Source: Halomonas piscis (GTDB lineage: Bacteria; Pseudomonadota; Gammaproteobacteria; Pseudomonadales; Halomonadaceae). From it: DNA of 64,000 nucleotides. The stretch spans positions 2,914,001-2,978,000 of the forward strand of contig NZ_CP119391.1 in the NCBI RefSeq assembly GCF_031886125.1. Direction: 5' to 3'. The translations under genes were made by a program, and so were the position numbers. Shown here piece after piece: positions 42,750 through 50,875 of this stretch. Position 1 is the stretch's first letter, and the number at the start of each line of letters is the position of its first letter. The notes beneath the pieces are model-generated. The model worked only from the letters and a program-made list of their open reading frames with translations, did no database searches and had not been told where the DNA came from.

Positions 42750-44570
42750 TTATACGTAATCCTGGTACTTCTCGAGCAGACGCACCGGCTTTTTCAGCGC
42801 GTCACGACGGAAGGGGTCGCCCAGCTCGCGCGTACACATGATTTCGATGACGGTGGTTTTACCTTCGTTCATCTGCATGTCGACGGCCTTCTTCAGAGCC
42901 GGACCCACGTCTTCCAGGCGGTCCACGGTAATGCCTTCGGCCCCCATGGAGCGTCCCATCTCCGCAAAGCTCTTGTTCTCCAGCTCGCCGGCAACGAAGC
43001 GGTGGTTATAGAACTCCACCTGGTTCTTCTTCTCGGCACCCCACTGGCGGTTGTGGAATACCACGGCGGTGACCGGAATATCGTGACGTACCGCGGTCAT
43101 GATTTCGGTCATGCTCATGGCCCAGGCGCCGTCACCGGCGTAGGCAATAGCCGGGCGCTCGGGAGCCGCAGCCTTGGCACCGATGATGGTGGGCAGCGCA
43201 TACCCGCAGTTGCCGAAGCTCATGGGTGCAAAGAAGCTGCGGGGCTTTTCAAAGCGCAGATAGCTGTGGGCTACCGCGTTGATATTGCCGATGTCGGTAG
43301 ACACCATCTTGTCTTCCGGCATGGCTTTCTCCAGCTCCCGCAACACCTGGCGTGGATGCAGGTAAGCACCGCCGGAGAAGGGCGTTTCACCCTTGGCTTC
43401 ATCGATGGCGTCAAGGCTGTAGGGATCGTCTTCGTGAGTCCACTCGTCCAGCTCTTTTTCCCAGGCTTCCTTCTCGCTGGCGATGCGCTCGGCGCGCTCG
43501 TCGCGAGTGGAATCGCATGCCAGGTTACGCTCCTGCAGACGCTCGGTCAGCGCATCGGCCGCTTCCCGGGCATCGCCGCAAATGCCGACGGCAATCTTCT
43601 TCACCAGGCCGAGCATCTTGTGATCGGCGTCCACCTGGATGATCTTGGCATTCTTCGGCCAGTAATCCATGCCGTGCTGGGGCAGCGTGCCGAAGGGCCC
43701 AAGACGAGTACCCAGAGCGAGGACAACGTCAGCGTCGGCGATCAGCTTCATGCCGGCCTTCGACCCCTGATAGCCAAGGGGGCCGCACCACAGCGGATGG
43801 CTGGCCGGGAAGGAGTCGTTATGCTGGTAGCTGTTGACGACGGGTGCGCCCAGCCGCTCGGCAAGTGCCTTGCAGGCATCAACGCCGTCCGCCATCACCA
43901 CACCGCCACCGGAAACGATGACCGGGAAGCGCGCCTCGGCGAGAAGCTCGGCGGCTTCGTCCAGGCTCTTGGGTCCGCCGGGGCCGCGGTCGAGCTCCAG
44001 CGGCCGGGGGATCTCGGCTTCAATCTCACCGTAGAAGTAGTCGCGAGGAATATTGAGCTGGGTAGGCCCGATTTCCGTCATCGCCCGCTCAAAGCAGCGG
44101 CCCGTGTATTCGGCCATGCGCGCCGGATGCGTCACATGCCCCTGATACTTGACGAATTCCTGGAACATCGGCAGCTGGTTACACTCCTGGAAACCGCCCA
44201 GCCCGATACCCATGGTGCCGGTTTCCGGCGTGATGGCGACCACCGGGCTGTGCGCCCAGTATGCCGCAGCAATGCCGGTAACGCTGTTGGAAACGCCGGG
44301 GCCATTTTGGCCGATCAGCACGCCGTGGCGACCGGATACCCGGGCATAGCCGTCGGCCATATGGGCCGAGCCCTGCTCGTGCACCACCGGAATCAGGCGG
44401 ATGCCGGCGGGGGCAAAAATATCCATGGCGTCCATGAAGGCCGAGCCCATGATGCCAAAAATATCGGTAACGCCGTTGGCCACCAGCGTTTCAACAAACG
44501 CCTCGGAAGGCGTCATCTTCTGCTTGCCTTCAACAACCTGGCGGTTATCTGTGGGGTTCTGCGTGCTCAT
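42750..44570 (-). CDS. xsc: Sulfoacetaldehyde acetyltransferase
   Basis: A 606-residue ThDP enzyme. It converts sulfoacetaldehyde and phosphate to acetyl phosphate and sulfite. The N-terminal PYR domain has the ThDP-activating Glu in VVHEQGSAHMADGYAR (about 64), and the C-terminal PP domain has the GDG...N motif as AYAGDGAWAM and VVFHNRQWGAE (about 475-512). The length and the N-terminal TPSEAFVETLVANGV match Xsc, not acetolactate synthase. GGAG lies before the ATG at 44570. It is divergent from an IclR gene across a region with repeated TTCCGGAA-like sites. Confidence 0.95.
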   Translation of the reverse strand: MSTQNPTDNRQVVEGKQKMTPSEAFVETLVANGVTDIFGIMGSAFMDAMDIFAPAGIRLIPVVHEQGSAHMADGYARVSGRHGVLIGQNGPGVSNSVTGIAAAYWAHSPVVAITPETGTMGIGLGGFQECNQLPMFQEFVKYQGHVTHPARMAEYTGRCFERAMTEIGPTQLNIPRDYFYGEIEAEIPRPLELDRGPGGPKSLDEAAELLAEARFPVIVSGGGVVMADGVDACKALAERLGAPVVNSYQHNDSFPASHPLWCGPLGYQGSKAGMKLIADADVVLALGTRLGPFGTLPQHGMDYWPKNAKIIQVDADHKMLGLVKKIAVGICGDAREAADALTERLQERNLACDSTRDERAERIASEKEAWEKELDEWTHEDDPYSLDAIDEAKGETPFSGGAYLHPRQVLRELEKAMPEDKMVSTDIGNINAVAHSYLRFEKPRSFFAPMSFGNCGYALPTIIGAKAAAPERPAIAYAGDGAWAMSMTEIMTAVRHDIPVTAVVFHNRQWGAEKKNQVEFYNHRFVAGELENKSFAEMGRSMGAEGITVDRLEDVGPALKKAVDMQMNEGKTTVIEIMCTRELGDPFRRDALKKPVRLLEKYQDYV

Positions 44571-44631
44571 GAAACATCTCCGGATCAGTACCGAGGCTCT
44601 CGCCTGAAAAATTCATTTTATTGTATGTTGA

Positions 44632-44727
44632 ATTCCGGAAAACGGAATAACTTGAAATCTAGACGTTACTCGGCGCAACGTCAACAGGAATTCCGTAATT
44701 TTATTCAAATTGATTTATTTTCCGGAA
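44632..44727. promoter_or_regulatory. Three TTCCGGAA-like sites in the xsc/iclR promoter
   Basis: ATTCCG-N5-CGGAAT (44632-44648), GGAATTCCG (44687-44695) and TTCCGGAATGGAA (44720-44732) lie in the 192-bp gap between xsc and the IclR gene, which is AT-rich elsewhere. The repetition of one short palindrome fits cooperative IclR binding and control of both genes. Confidence 0.65.
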
Positions 44728-44762
44728 TGGAACATACTTCTGCCATATAAGAGGAATCTGCT

Positions 44763-45569
44763 ATGAGCACCACAAAATCTGAGGCGAGCCGCCTGGAAGG
44801 CGATACCCCAGCGCAACGGCTGCTAACGCTGCTTGAGGTAATATCCGAGAAAGATCAGTTCTTTACGTTGCAGAGCATGGTGGAGGAGACCCACATGCCC
44901 AAGCCGACTCTGCACCGCATGCTGCAGCAGCTGGAAAGCTCGGGAATGCTGCAGCGAGAAGCTGACGGCCGCCACTACAGCCACGGCAGGCGCTTGCAGC
45001 AGCTGGCGGAAAACCTGCTGCTAAACGACACCCTGCGCGGCACGCGCCACGCCATCTTGAGCTCGCTGGCCGAGGAAATCGGCGAAAGCTGCAATATTAC
45101 CGCCCTGTCGCACGGCGAAGTCCTCTACCTCGACCGCGTGGAAACCTCGGCGCCGCTGCGCTTTTATTTGCAGCCAGGGTCGCGCGTCCCCGTTCACTGC
45201 TCTGCCAGCGGCAAGCTTTTCCTGGCGCAAATGACGCCGGCACAGCGTCGCCGTCTGCTGTGCGATCTGCCGCTTGAGCGCTTCACCGCCAATACGCTCA
45301 CCGATCGCCAAGCGCTGGAAGAAGAAATTCAGCACGTCAAGCAGCACGGCTACTCCTTTGATAACGAAGAATTTTTACCCGGCCTTTTGTGCATCGCCGT
45401 GCTCGCCTCAAAGCCCAGCGGGGTATCCAACATTGGCGTGGCCGTTCAGGGGCCGATCATGCGCTTTAATCACGACCAGGCACTCGCCTGCCTGCCGGCT
45501 CTCAGGCGCGCTGCAGACGCCATTGCCGATCTCTGTCAGGAAGGCGTCTCGACGGCTGACCAAGCCTGA
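44763..45569 (+). CDS. IclR-family regulator of xsc
   Basis: 268 residues. N-terminal winged HTH (LQSMVEETHMPKPTLHRMLQ, about 38-57) and an IclR effector domain (about 85-255) with VHCSASGKLFLAQM (about 142-155) and YSFDNEEFLPGLLCIAV. It is divergent from xsc over the repeated palindromes and 71 bp before the aldehyde dehydrogenase gene on the same strand. It probably responds to sulfoacetaldehyde or a related metabolite (inference). IclR control of xsc would be separate from TauR control of taurine uptake. Confidence 0.88.
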   Translation: MSTTKSEASRLEGDTPAQRLLTLLEVISEKDQFFTLQSMVEETHMPKPTLHRMLQQLESSGMLQREADGRHYSHGRRLQQLAENLLLNDTLRGTRHAILSSLAEEIGESCNITALSHGEVLYLDRVETSAPLRFYLQPGSRVPVHCSASGKLFLAQMTPAQRRRLLCDLPLERFTANTLTDRQALEEEIQHVKQHGYSFDNEEFLPGLLCIAVLASKPSGVSNIGVAVQGPIMRFNHDQALACLPALRRAADAIADLCQEGVSTADQA

Positions 45570-45640
45570 CCCCCGCACCGCTCCGCGCCGCTTGCCGGAC
45601 GACGGCCCATCCAGCCAGCTAGACATCACAAGGAAACACC

Positions 45641-47083
45641 ATGCCCTACGCACAGCTACTGATGACCAAGGCGTACATCGACGGTCAATGGCATGACAGC
45701 GCACGTCATTTTGCGGTGGCCAACCCGGCAACGCACGAAACGCTTGCCCAGGTGCCGGATATGGGCGCTGAAGACGCCCGGGAAGCGATTGCCGCTGCAG
45801 ATCGAGCGTTTGCCGGCTGGCGTAAAAAAGCCGCCAAAGAGCGCGCGGCTCTGCTGCGTCGCTGGTTCGAGGCCATCATGGCACACCAGGAAGAGCTCGC
45901 GCAGCTGATGACGCTGGAGCAGGGAAAGCCGCTGGCCGAGTCACGCGGGGAGGTCGCCTACGGCGCAAGCTTCGTCGAGTATTTTGCCGAAGAAGCCAAG
46001 CGGATCGCCGGGGAAACCTTGCCCGGCCACGGGGCCGATAAACGCATCCTGGTATTTCGCGAACCCGTCGGCGTTGTCACGGCCATTACGCCCTGGAATT
46101 TTCCCCTGGCGATGATTACCCGCAAGTGCGCGCCGGCCCTGGCGGCCGGCTGCAGCGTAGTGATCAAGCCGGCAGAGGCGACTCCCCTGACAGCCCTGGC
46201 ACTGGCCAAGCTGGCCGAAGAGGCCGGCTTGCCCGCCGGCGTGCTCAACGTTATTACCGCTTCCACCGGGGCTGAAATCGGTGAAGTCCTGAGTACCGAT
46301 GCGCGAGTCCGCAAAATCTCCTTCACCGGCTCAACCCCCGTTGGCAAAAAGCTGCTTGCCCAGTGCGCCGATACCGTCAAGAAAGCCTCCATGGAACTCG
46401 GCGGCAACGCCCCCTTCATCGTGTTCGACGACGCCGATATTGACGCTGCGGTAGAGGGGGCCCTGCTCTCCAAGTACCGCAACACCGGCCAGACCTGCGT
46501 CTGCACCAACCGCTTTCTGGTGCAGGATAACGTCTATGAGACTTTCCTTGAGAAGCTGGCCACCCGGGTCAAGGCGCTCAAGGTAGGCAACGGAATGGAG
46601 GATGGCGTGGTTCAGGGGCCGTTGATCAACCAGGCGGCCGTGGAGAAGGTCCAGACGCACATCGGCGACGCCCTGGATAAAGGCGGCCGCCTGGTCTGCG
46701 GCGGCAAGACCCACGCCCTGGGCGGCACCTTTTTCGAGCCGACGGTCATTGCGGATGCGACCCCGGACATGCGCGTTGCCCGGGAAGAAACCTTTGGTCC
46801 GCTGGCGCCGGTGTTCCGCTTTACCACTGAAGAAGAGGCTGTCGCCCTGGCCAACGCCACCGAGTTTGGTCTGGCGGCCTATTTCTACGCTCGGGATTAC
46901 CGGCGCATCTGGCACGTCTCGGAGAGTCTGGAATACGGCATGGTGGCCGTCAACGAGGGGCACCTTTCTACCGAGCTGGCCCCGTTCGGCGGTGTCAAGG
47001 AATCCGGCCTGGGTCGGGAAGGCTCCCGCTACGGCCTGGAAGAATTCACAGAGCTCAAATACGTGTGCATCGGCAGCCTCTGA
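45641..47083 (+). CDS. NAD(P)+-dependent aldehyde dehydrogenase (GabD-like)
   Basis: A 480-residue class I-type ALDH. The cofactor region is ITPWNFPLAMITRK (about 147-160), the catalytic Glu is in MELGGNAPFIVFDDADID (about 253), and the nucleophile Cys is in NTGQTCVCTNRFLV (about 287). The C-terminus is GREGSRYGLEEFTELKYV. By sequence it groups with succinate-semialdehyde dehydrogenase. In this place it could instead oxidise sulfoacetaldehyde to sulfoacetate (as SafD does) or another aldehyde from amine catabolism. The ribosome site is AAGGAA. It may be co-transcribed with iclR. Confidence 0.88.
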   Translation: MPYAQLLMTKAYIDGQWHDSARHFAVANPATHETLAQVPDMGAEDAREAIAAADRAFAGWRKKAAKERAALLRRWFEAIMAHQEELAQLMTLEQGKPLAESRGEVAYGASFVEYFAEEAKRIAGETLPGHGADKRILVFREPVGVVTAITPWNFPLAMITRKCAPALAAGCSVVIKPAEATPLTALALAKLAEEAGLPAGVLNVITASTGAEIGEVLSTDARVRKISFTGSTPVGKKLLAQCADTVKKASMELGGNAPFIVFDDADIDAAVEGALLSKYRNTGQTCVCTNRFLVQDNVYETFLEKLATRVKALKVGNGMEDGVVQGPLINQAAVEKVQTHIGDALDKGGRLVCGGKTHALGGTFFEPTVIADATPDMRVAREETFGPLAPVFRFTTEEEAVALANATEFGLAAYFYARDYRRIWHVSESLEYGMVAVNEGHLSTELAPFGGVKESGLGREGSRYGLEEFTELKYVCIGSL

Positions 47084-47196
47084 GCCATGCTTTTTCCCCA
47101 GATTCGATAAGCATCGCTTGGCCCTTTGAGCGGGCATAGATTATCCCGGAAGTGCCTCGCCGCACGTAAAGCTTCGGGGTTATACTCTCGGCCTTT

Positions 47197-48045
47197 TCAG
47201 GACATTCCGCTTTTCTGGAGTAGCACAATGCCTATCACAATAAGGCATGCCGACACTATTCGACGGGCTCCAAACGGCTCGTTGAGTAACTTTGTGCCAA
47301 TCAGGGCAGCGATGATAACGCTCGTTTCACGAAGCGCCGAGACATAGGTCATCGGCGTTATGACCATGGCCCATACCACCAGGCCATAGGAGCCGACATG
47401 CAGCACGCCGCTCATCAGCCCCTGCTTCCAGTTTTCCACTAGCTGTGTCTTCAGCGCACCTTGTTTAAGGATGAATATAACGGCCATAAAGCCGACGCCG
47501 TCTATGACAAAAAGCCACGACACATAGCTCAGCGCATTACCCGACAGTCTCGCACCCGTACCATCGACAACAGTGTAGGTGGCAATAGACAAGGCAGTCA
47601 CAAAGGCACACACCACGGCCTTTCCGCTGGTACGCAGGATGGAGGGGTGCAGCGCCAGCATGCAGATCGCCATGGAAATAATACCGATACTGACAACACC
47701 CAGAAAAGTTAGCGTTTCTCCTGCCAGCAGAAAGGCCCCAATGGCTACAAAAGGCGGCGCCGCTCCGCGCGCGATGGGATAAATCAGCGATAGATCGGCC
47801 GTACGGTAGCTCAAGGAGAGAAAGGAATAATAAAAGATATGCACGCCCAACGACGTCAGCAGATACGGCCAGCTTTCAGGGGCAGGCAGCTCCAGAAAGA
47901 AGACCAGCGGAAGCACTACCAGCGCTGAAAAACCGTTTGTAATGGCTAGCCGAATGGCCGGTTCGCCCCCTACTTTGACAAGGGTATTCCAGCCTGCGTG
48001 CATGACGGCAGCCATCAGCACCAGGCCAACAACCGTTGGCTCCAT
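47197..48045 (-). CDS. EamA-family (DMT superfamily) transporter
   Basis: About 282 residues from the ATG at 48045, chosen because GGAGG sits 5 nt upstream. Ten hydrophobic segments form two EamA repeats (about 3-137 and 148-280), with LIYPIARGAAPPFVAIGAFL in the first and TYVSALRETSVIIAALIG in the second. The substrate is unknown. Some EamA proteins accompany phosphonate genes as candidate exporters or importers. A strong terminator precedes it (48055-48097), so it may be only weakly linked to tmpAB. Confidence 0.85.
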   Translation of the reverse strand: MEPTVVGLVLMAAVMHAGWNTLVKVGGEPAIRLAITNGFSALVVLPLVFFLELPAPESWPYLLTSLGVHIFYYSFLSLSYRTADLSLIYPIARGAAPPFVAIGAFLLAGETLTFLGVVSIGIISMAICMLALHPSILRTSGKAVVCAFVTALSIATYTVVDGTGARLSGNALSYVSWLFVIDGVGFMAVIFILKQGALKTQLVENWKQGLMSGVLHVGSYGLVVWAMVITPMTYVSALRETSVIIAALIGTKLLNEPFGARRIVSACLIVIGIVLLQKSGMS

Positions 48046-48054
48046 CAAAACCTC

Positions 48055-48097
48055 CACAAAAAAACGCTATTGCGTCCCTTGAGATGCAATAGCGTTT
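48055..48097 (-). terminator. Rho-independent terminator after tmpB
   Basis: A 12-bp perfect stem, AAACGCTATTGC / GCAATAGCGTTT (48062-48073 with 48086-48097), is followed on the minus strand by a T7 run. It ends the tmpA-tmpB unit 36 bp after the tmpB stop. The T-run also abuts the EamA ribosome site. Confidence 0.88.
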
Positions 48098-48132
48098 CTG
48101 ACTTATTGCGTTATAGCATTCAGGCCCGTCTA

Positions 48133-48720
48133 TCAGGCTTTCTTCCCGGCATGCTCCTGAACAAGGCCTTTCAACAGGGGCATATAGTGGCTGAACGGGG
48201 GCGTTTCCATGTTGGCATCCTTGCCTTCATCGTCCCATACGCGCAGCCTGAGCGCATCTTTATAATAAGTATTTTTTTCAAACTCCTCGACTTCTTCCCG
48301 ACTCATGGGGCCGCCCTGAACGTTGAGCGAGTTGACAGAGGCCGGTGACAGGCGCGAAAAGTAGTCGTCACTTGTGGCACACAGGTAGCGCTTGGCGGCC
48401 ACATGAAGCTCGATAGGCTGGATAACCGACTCCGGAAAAAAATCTTGCAGTACACGAGCACCAGAGGTTTCGTGGTAGTTATCCTGGCCCTGCTCCAGTG
48501 ACTCTTCGGGAAACTCGCTGGTGTAATGGCCGATATCATGTAGCAAAGCCGCAGCAACCAGCGTGTCCGGTGCCTTGGCCTTTTCCGCCAGCCGAGCACT
48601 CTGAAGCATATGCTCCGACATGGTGACGTCCTCCCCCAGATAGGAGTCTCCACCGCGCCGGGAAAAAATATCGGCAATGAACTCAACGATATTATCGGCG
48701 TTAAGCGATTCGAAACTCAT
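48133..48720 (-). CDS. tmpB: HD-domain mixed-valence diiron oxygenase, TmpB/PhnZ-like
   Basis: 195 residues from the ATG at 48720. The HD motif is ALLHDIGHYT (about 63-72), with upstream metal-ligand His in MSEHMLQSARLA (about 37) and a downstream His in IELHVAAKRYL (about 111). The early Y-x-G-E-D-V-T segment resembles PhnZ and TmpB, which oxidatively cleave the C-P bond of alpha-hydroxyphosphonates. It starts 5 bp after the TmpA-like hydroxylase and should act on its product, releasing phosphate and glycine betaine if the substrate is hydroxy-trimethylaminoethylphosphonate. The sequence alone cannot separate it from PhnZ, whose partner is PhnY. Confidence 0.85.
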   Translation of the reverse strand: MSFESLNADNIVEFIADIFSRRGGDSYLGEDVTMSEHMLQSARLAEKAKAPDTLVAAALLHDIGHYTSEFPEESLEQGQDNYHETSGARVLQDFFPESVIQPIELHVAAKRYLCATSDDYFSRLSPASVNSLNVQGGPMSREEVEEFEKNTYYKDALRLRVWDDEGKDANMETPPFSHYMPLLKGLVQEHAGKKA

Positions 48721-48725
48721 GGCGT

Positions 48726-49877
48726 TTATCCCCACTCCTGGTGCAACGTCGCAAGTTTTGAGCGCAGGCTGTCCGTATCCGCATAGCAGCCCTGAAGCCA
48801 GCGGGAACCTGACCCCTCGTAGGCAACTCGCCCGTGCAGCACGCGCGTATTGTCGACGATAAACAGCTCACCGGGCTTCAGCTTGAAGGTAACCTGCAGC
48901 TCGGCACGCTCGACGATTTCCGCCAGATGCCGGTAGGCGTCGTAATAGGCCGCCATCTTGTCGAAGGGGATCTCGGTTAATGGCCCGATGGAGCGGTTAT
49001 TGAAGCGTACCGCCTTCAGCTCACCATCCGGGCCCAGCTCGATCATTGGCCGCTTCGAGGCGAGGTAAACGTCTGCCGCCCCCGCATAGGTATAGCAGGC
49101 GGGATAACCGGCCAGCAGATCGAATTTCTGCGGCGCTTCCTCACGCAGCACTTCGACGGCCTTGAAAGCGTCAACCACCACGGAGTCACCGCCTTCGACG
49201 GAGTTGTCCAGGCAGGACAGCAGCTGCAGCGTCGGTACCGGATCGCGGTAAGGGTTGTCCGTATGAACCTGCAACCCCAGGCCGGTATAGGCCAGGTTCA
49301 CCGGGTTGACTTCGGTGCGAACTTCAAAGTAGCGGCCATAGTTTGTTTCACGAACAAACCCGAAAAGGTCCACCACCTGACAAATGGCCCCGCTTTCGAC
49401 CGGCATATCGACCATCTTGGCCACGCCATAGCGGTCTACATCCCGCAGCCAGCGGTAGAGCTCGACACCCTGCTCGCGCGCTTTTTCAAAGCTTTCAACG
49501 GGTAGCTCCGGCTCCAGCTCGGATCCCCAGCGTACGACTTCCTTGCGCGTCCACCCCGGCGCCCGACTGGCCAACTCCGGCCGATCATAACGATTCGCCC
49601 ACAGCCAGTCGGCATCAAACGCTACGGTCTTGTTTTCGGGGCCGAAGGTCACGCTGATTTTCCCGTCATCTTTACGCGATACAGCCTCAATCCGCACGTC
49701 GGCAGGAATATCCTGAACCCGGATGAGCCTTTGGCCGTTTCCCGGTGCCAGAGTGTCCTTGTCGGGGGCATGGTCCCGCAGCCAAACCGCATGAAAGCGC
49801 GCCCGGCTTTCGTTTTCCCATACCACCTCAATGCCTTCATCCCGCTTCAGGGATTGAACACTGTCCACGCTCAACAT
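48726..49877 (-). CDS. tmpA: Fe(II)/2-oxoglutarate hydroxylase, TmpA-like
   Basis: 383 residues. The N-terminal gamma-butyrobetaine-hydroxylase-type Zn/N-terminal domain (about 10-100, with ARFHAVWLRDHAPD) is followed by a TauD-like catalytic domain. The metal triad is seen as LQVHTDNPYRDP (His and Asp at about 205-207) and the distal His in VDNTRVLHGRVAY (about 350), with Arg in GSRWLQGCY for 2-oxoglutarate. Such enzymes hydroxylate trimethylammonium substrates. The tight pairing with an HD oxygenase points to TmpA, which hydroxylates 2-trimethylaminoethylphosphonate, not to carnitine synthesis. Confidence 0.85.
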   Translation of the reverse strand: MLSVDSVQSLKRDEGIEVVWENESRARFHAVWLRDHAPDKDTLAPGNGQRLIRVQDIPADVRIEAVSRKDDGKISVTFGPENKTVAFDADWLWANRYDRPELASRAPGWTRKEVVRWGSELEPELPVESFEKAREQGVELYRWLRDVDRYGVAKMVDMPVESGAICQVVDLFGFVRETNYGRYFEVRTEVNPVNLAYTGLGLQVHTDNPYRDPVPTLQLLSCLDNSVEGGDSVVVDAFKAVEVLREEAPQKFDLLAGYPACYTYAGAADVYLASKRPMIELGPDGELKAVRFNNRSIGPLTEIPFDKMAAYYDAYRHLAEIVERAELQVTFKLKPGELFIVDNTRVLHGRVAYEGSGSRWLQGCYADTDSLRSKLATLHQEWG

Positions 49878-49906
49878 CTATGATGACTCCATTTGCCAAT
49901 TGATCC

Positions 49907-49933
49907 AGGTCATGATATTTGTCTTTTTGACCT
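49907..49933. promoter_or_regulatory. Inverted repeat AGGTCA-N15-TGACCT in tmpA/lysR promoter
   Basis: Perfect 6-bp arms lie in the 110-bp divergent region between tmpA and the LysR gene, which is otherwise AT-rich. This is a candidate operator for the adjacent regulator. Confidence 0.5.
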
Positions 49934-49987
49934 AAAAAAAATAATCGTTTTTACCCCTTTGACGATAAAATATCTATAGGAGGTGCC

Positions 49988-50875
49988 ATGACGTCCCCTG
50001 ACACCAACCAGCACATCCCGCCCCTCAACTGGCTCCAGGCCTTTGAGGCGGCAGCCCGGCTGGAAAGCTTTACCCTGGCCTCGACGGAGCTTAGCCGAAC
50101 CCAGGCGACCATCAGCCAACAGATCCGCAACCTGGAGTTGCACCTGGCAACCGAGCTGTTCCAGCGCCTGCCCCGAGGCGTGGAACTGACGCTTGACGGC
50201 GCTGCTTATCTGCCCCACGTCCGCTCGGCTTTTCAGACCATCGCCGCTTCCACCCGGGACCTGTTTGCTCACGACCAGTCGCAGTCCGTCTCGCTTTCCA
50301 GCCCGGTGTCTTTCGTGGCTGCGTGGATTGCGCCTTTACTGCCCGAGCTGCGCCGGCTGGACGACAGAATCAACCTGTCCATCGTCAGCATTCAGCGGCC
50401 GGTGGATTACACCGTCGAAGATGCCGACCTTGAAATTCGCTACGGCAACGGGCCCTGGCCCGGCACGGAGGCAACGCTGCTGCTTGAGGACGTGCTGGTA
50501 CCGGTATGCGCACCGGCATTGGCAAACAGTACGGGTGACTGGCGTAACCTCCCGGTCATCGCCCTTGCCGGCGCGCGAGCAGGGTGGTCAGACTGGTGTG
50601 CCCACGCCGGTATTGCTCCGCTATCCAACCCGGTGCTGCGGTTTGACAGCTTTATTCTCGCGCTGGAAGCGGCCAAGGCCGGCGGCGGTCTGCTGCTCGC
50701 TCCCCTGTCATTGATCCGAGCGACGCTTCGGGAAGGCGAACTGGTCCGCCTTTCCGACATCGAGCTGCGAACCGAGAGCGGTCACTGGCTGCTCCGCGAT
50801 ACGCAAAAGCCGTCCACGCAAGCGATCGACAAGATACGCGCCTGGCTCATCAACAAGGCCAGGGCCTCTCGTTAG
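49988..50875 (+). CDS. LysR-family regulator (GcvA-like) of the phosphonate module
   Basis: 295 residues. The HTH is LNWLQAFEAAARLESFTLAS then TELSRTQATISQQIRNLE (about 13-50), of the GcvA subgroup, followed by a co-inducer domain. The ribosome site AGGAGG is strong. It is divergent from tmpA and overlaps the end of the convergent ABC ATPase gene by 4 nt. In known phosphonate operons a LysR regulator commonly stands next to phnY/phnZ or tmpA/tmpB, so it probably controls both tmpAB and perhaps the transporter. Confidence 0.88.
   Translation: MTSPDTNQHIPPLNWLQAFEAAARLESFTLASTELSRTQATISQQIRNLELHLATELFQRLPRGVELTLDGAAYLPHVRSAFQTIAASTRDLFAHDQSQSVSLSSPVSFVAAWIAPLLPELRRLDDRINLSIVSIQRPVDYTVEDADLEIRYGNGPWPGTEATLLLEDVLVPVCAPALANSTGDWRNLPVIALAGARAGWSDWCAHAGIAPLSNPVLRFDSFILALEAAKAGGGLLLAPLSLIRATLREGELVRLSDIELRTESGHWLLRDTQKPSTQAIDKIRAWLINKARASR

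Noticed and set aside
43002..44750. Open frame of 582 codons antisense to xsc
   Set aside because: Shadow of the strongly biased xsc gene; residues are typical of antisense translation and no domain is visible.
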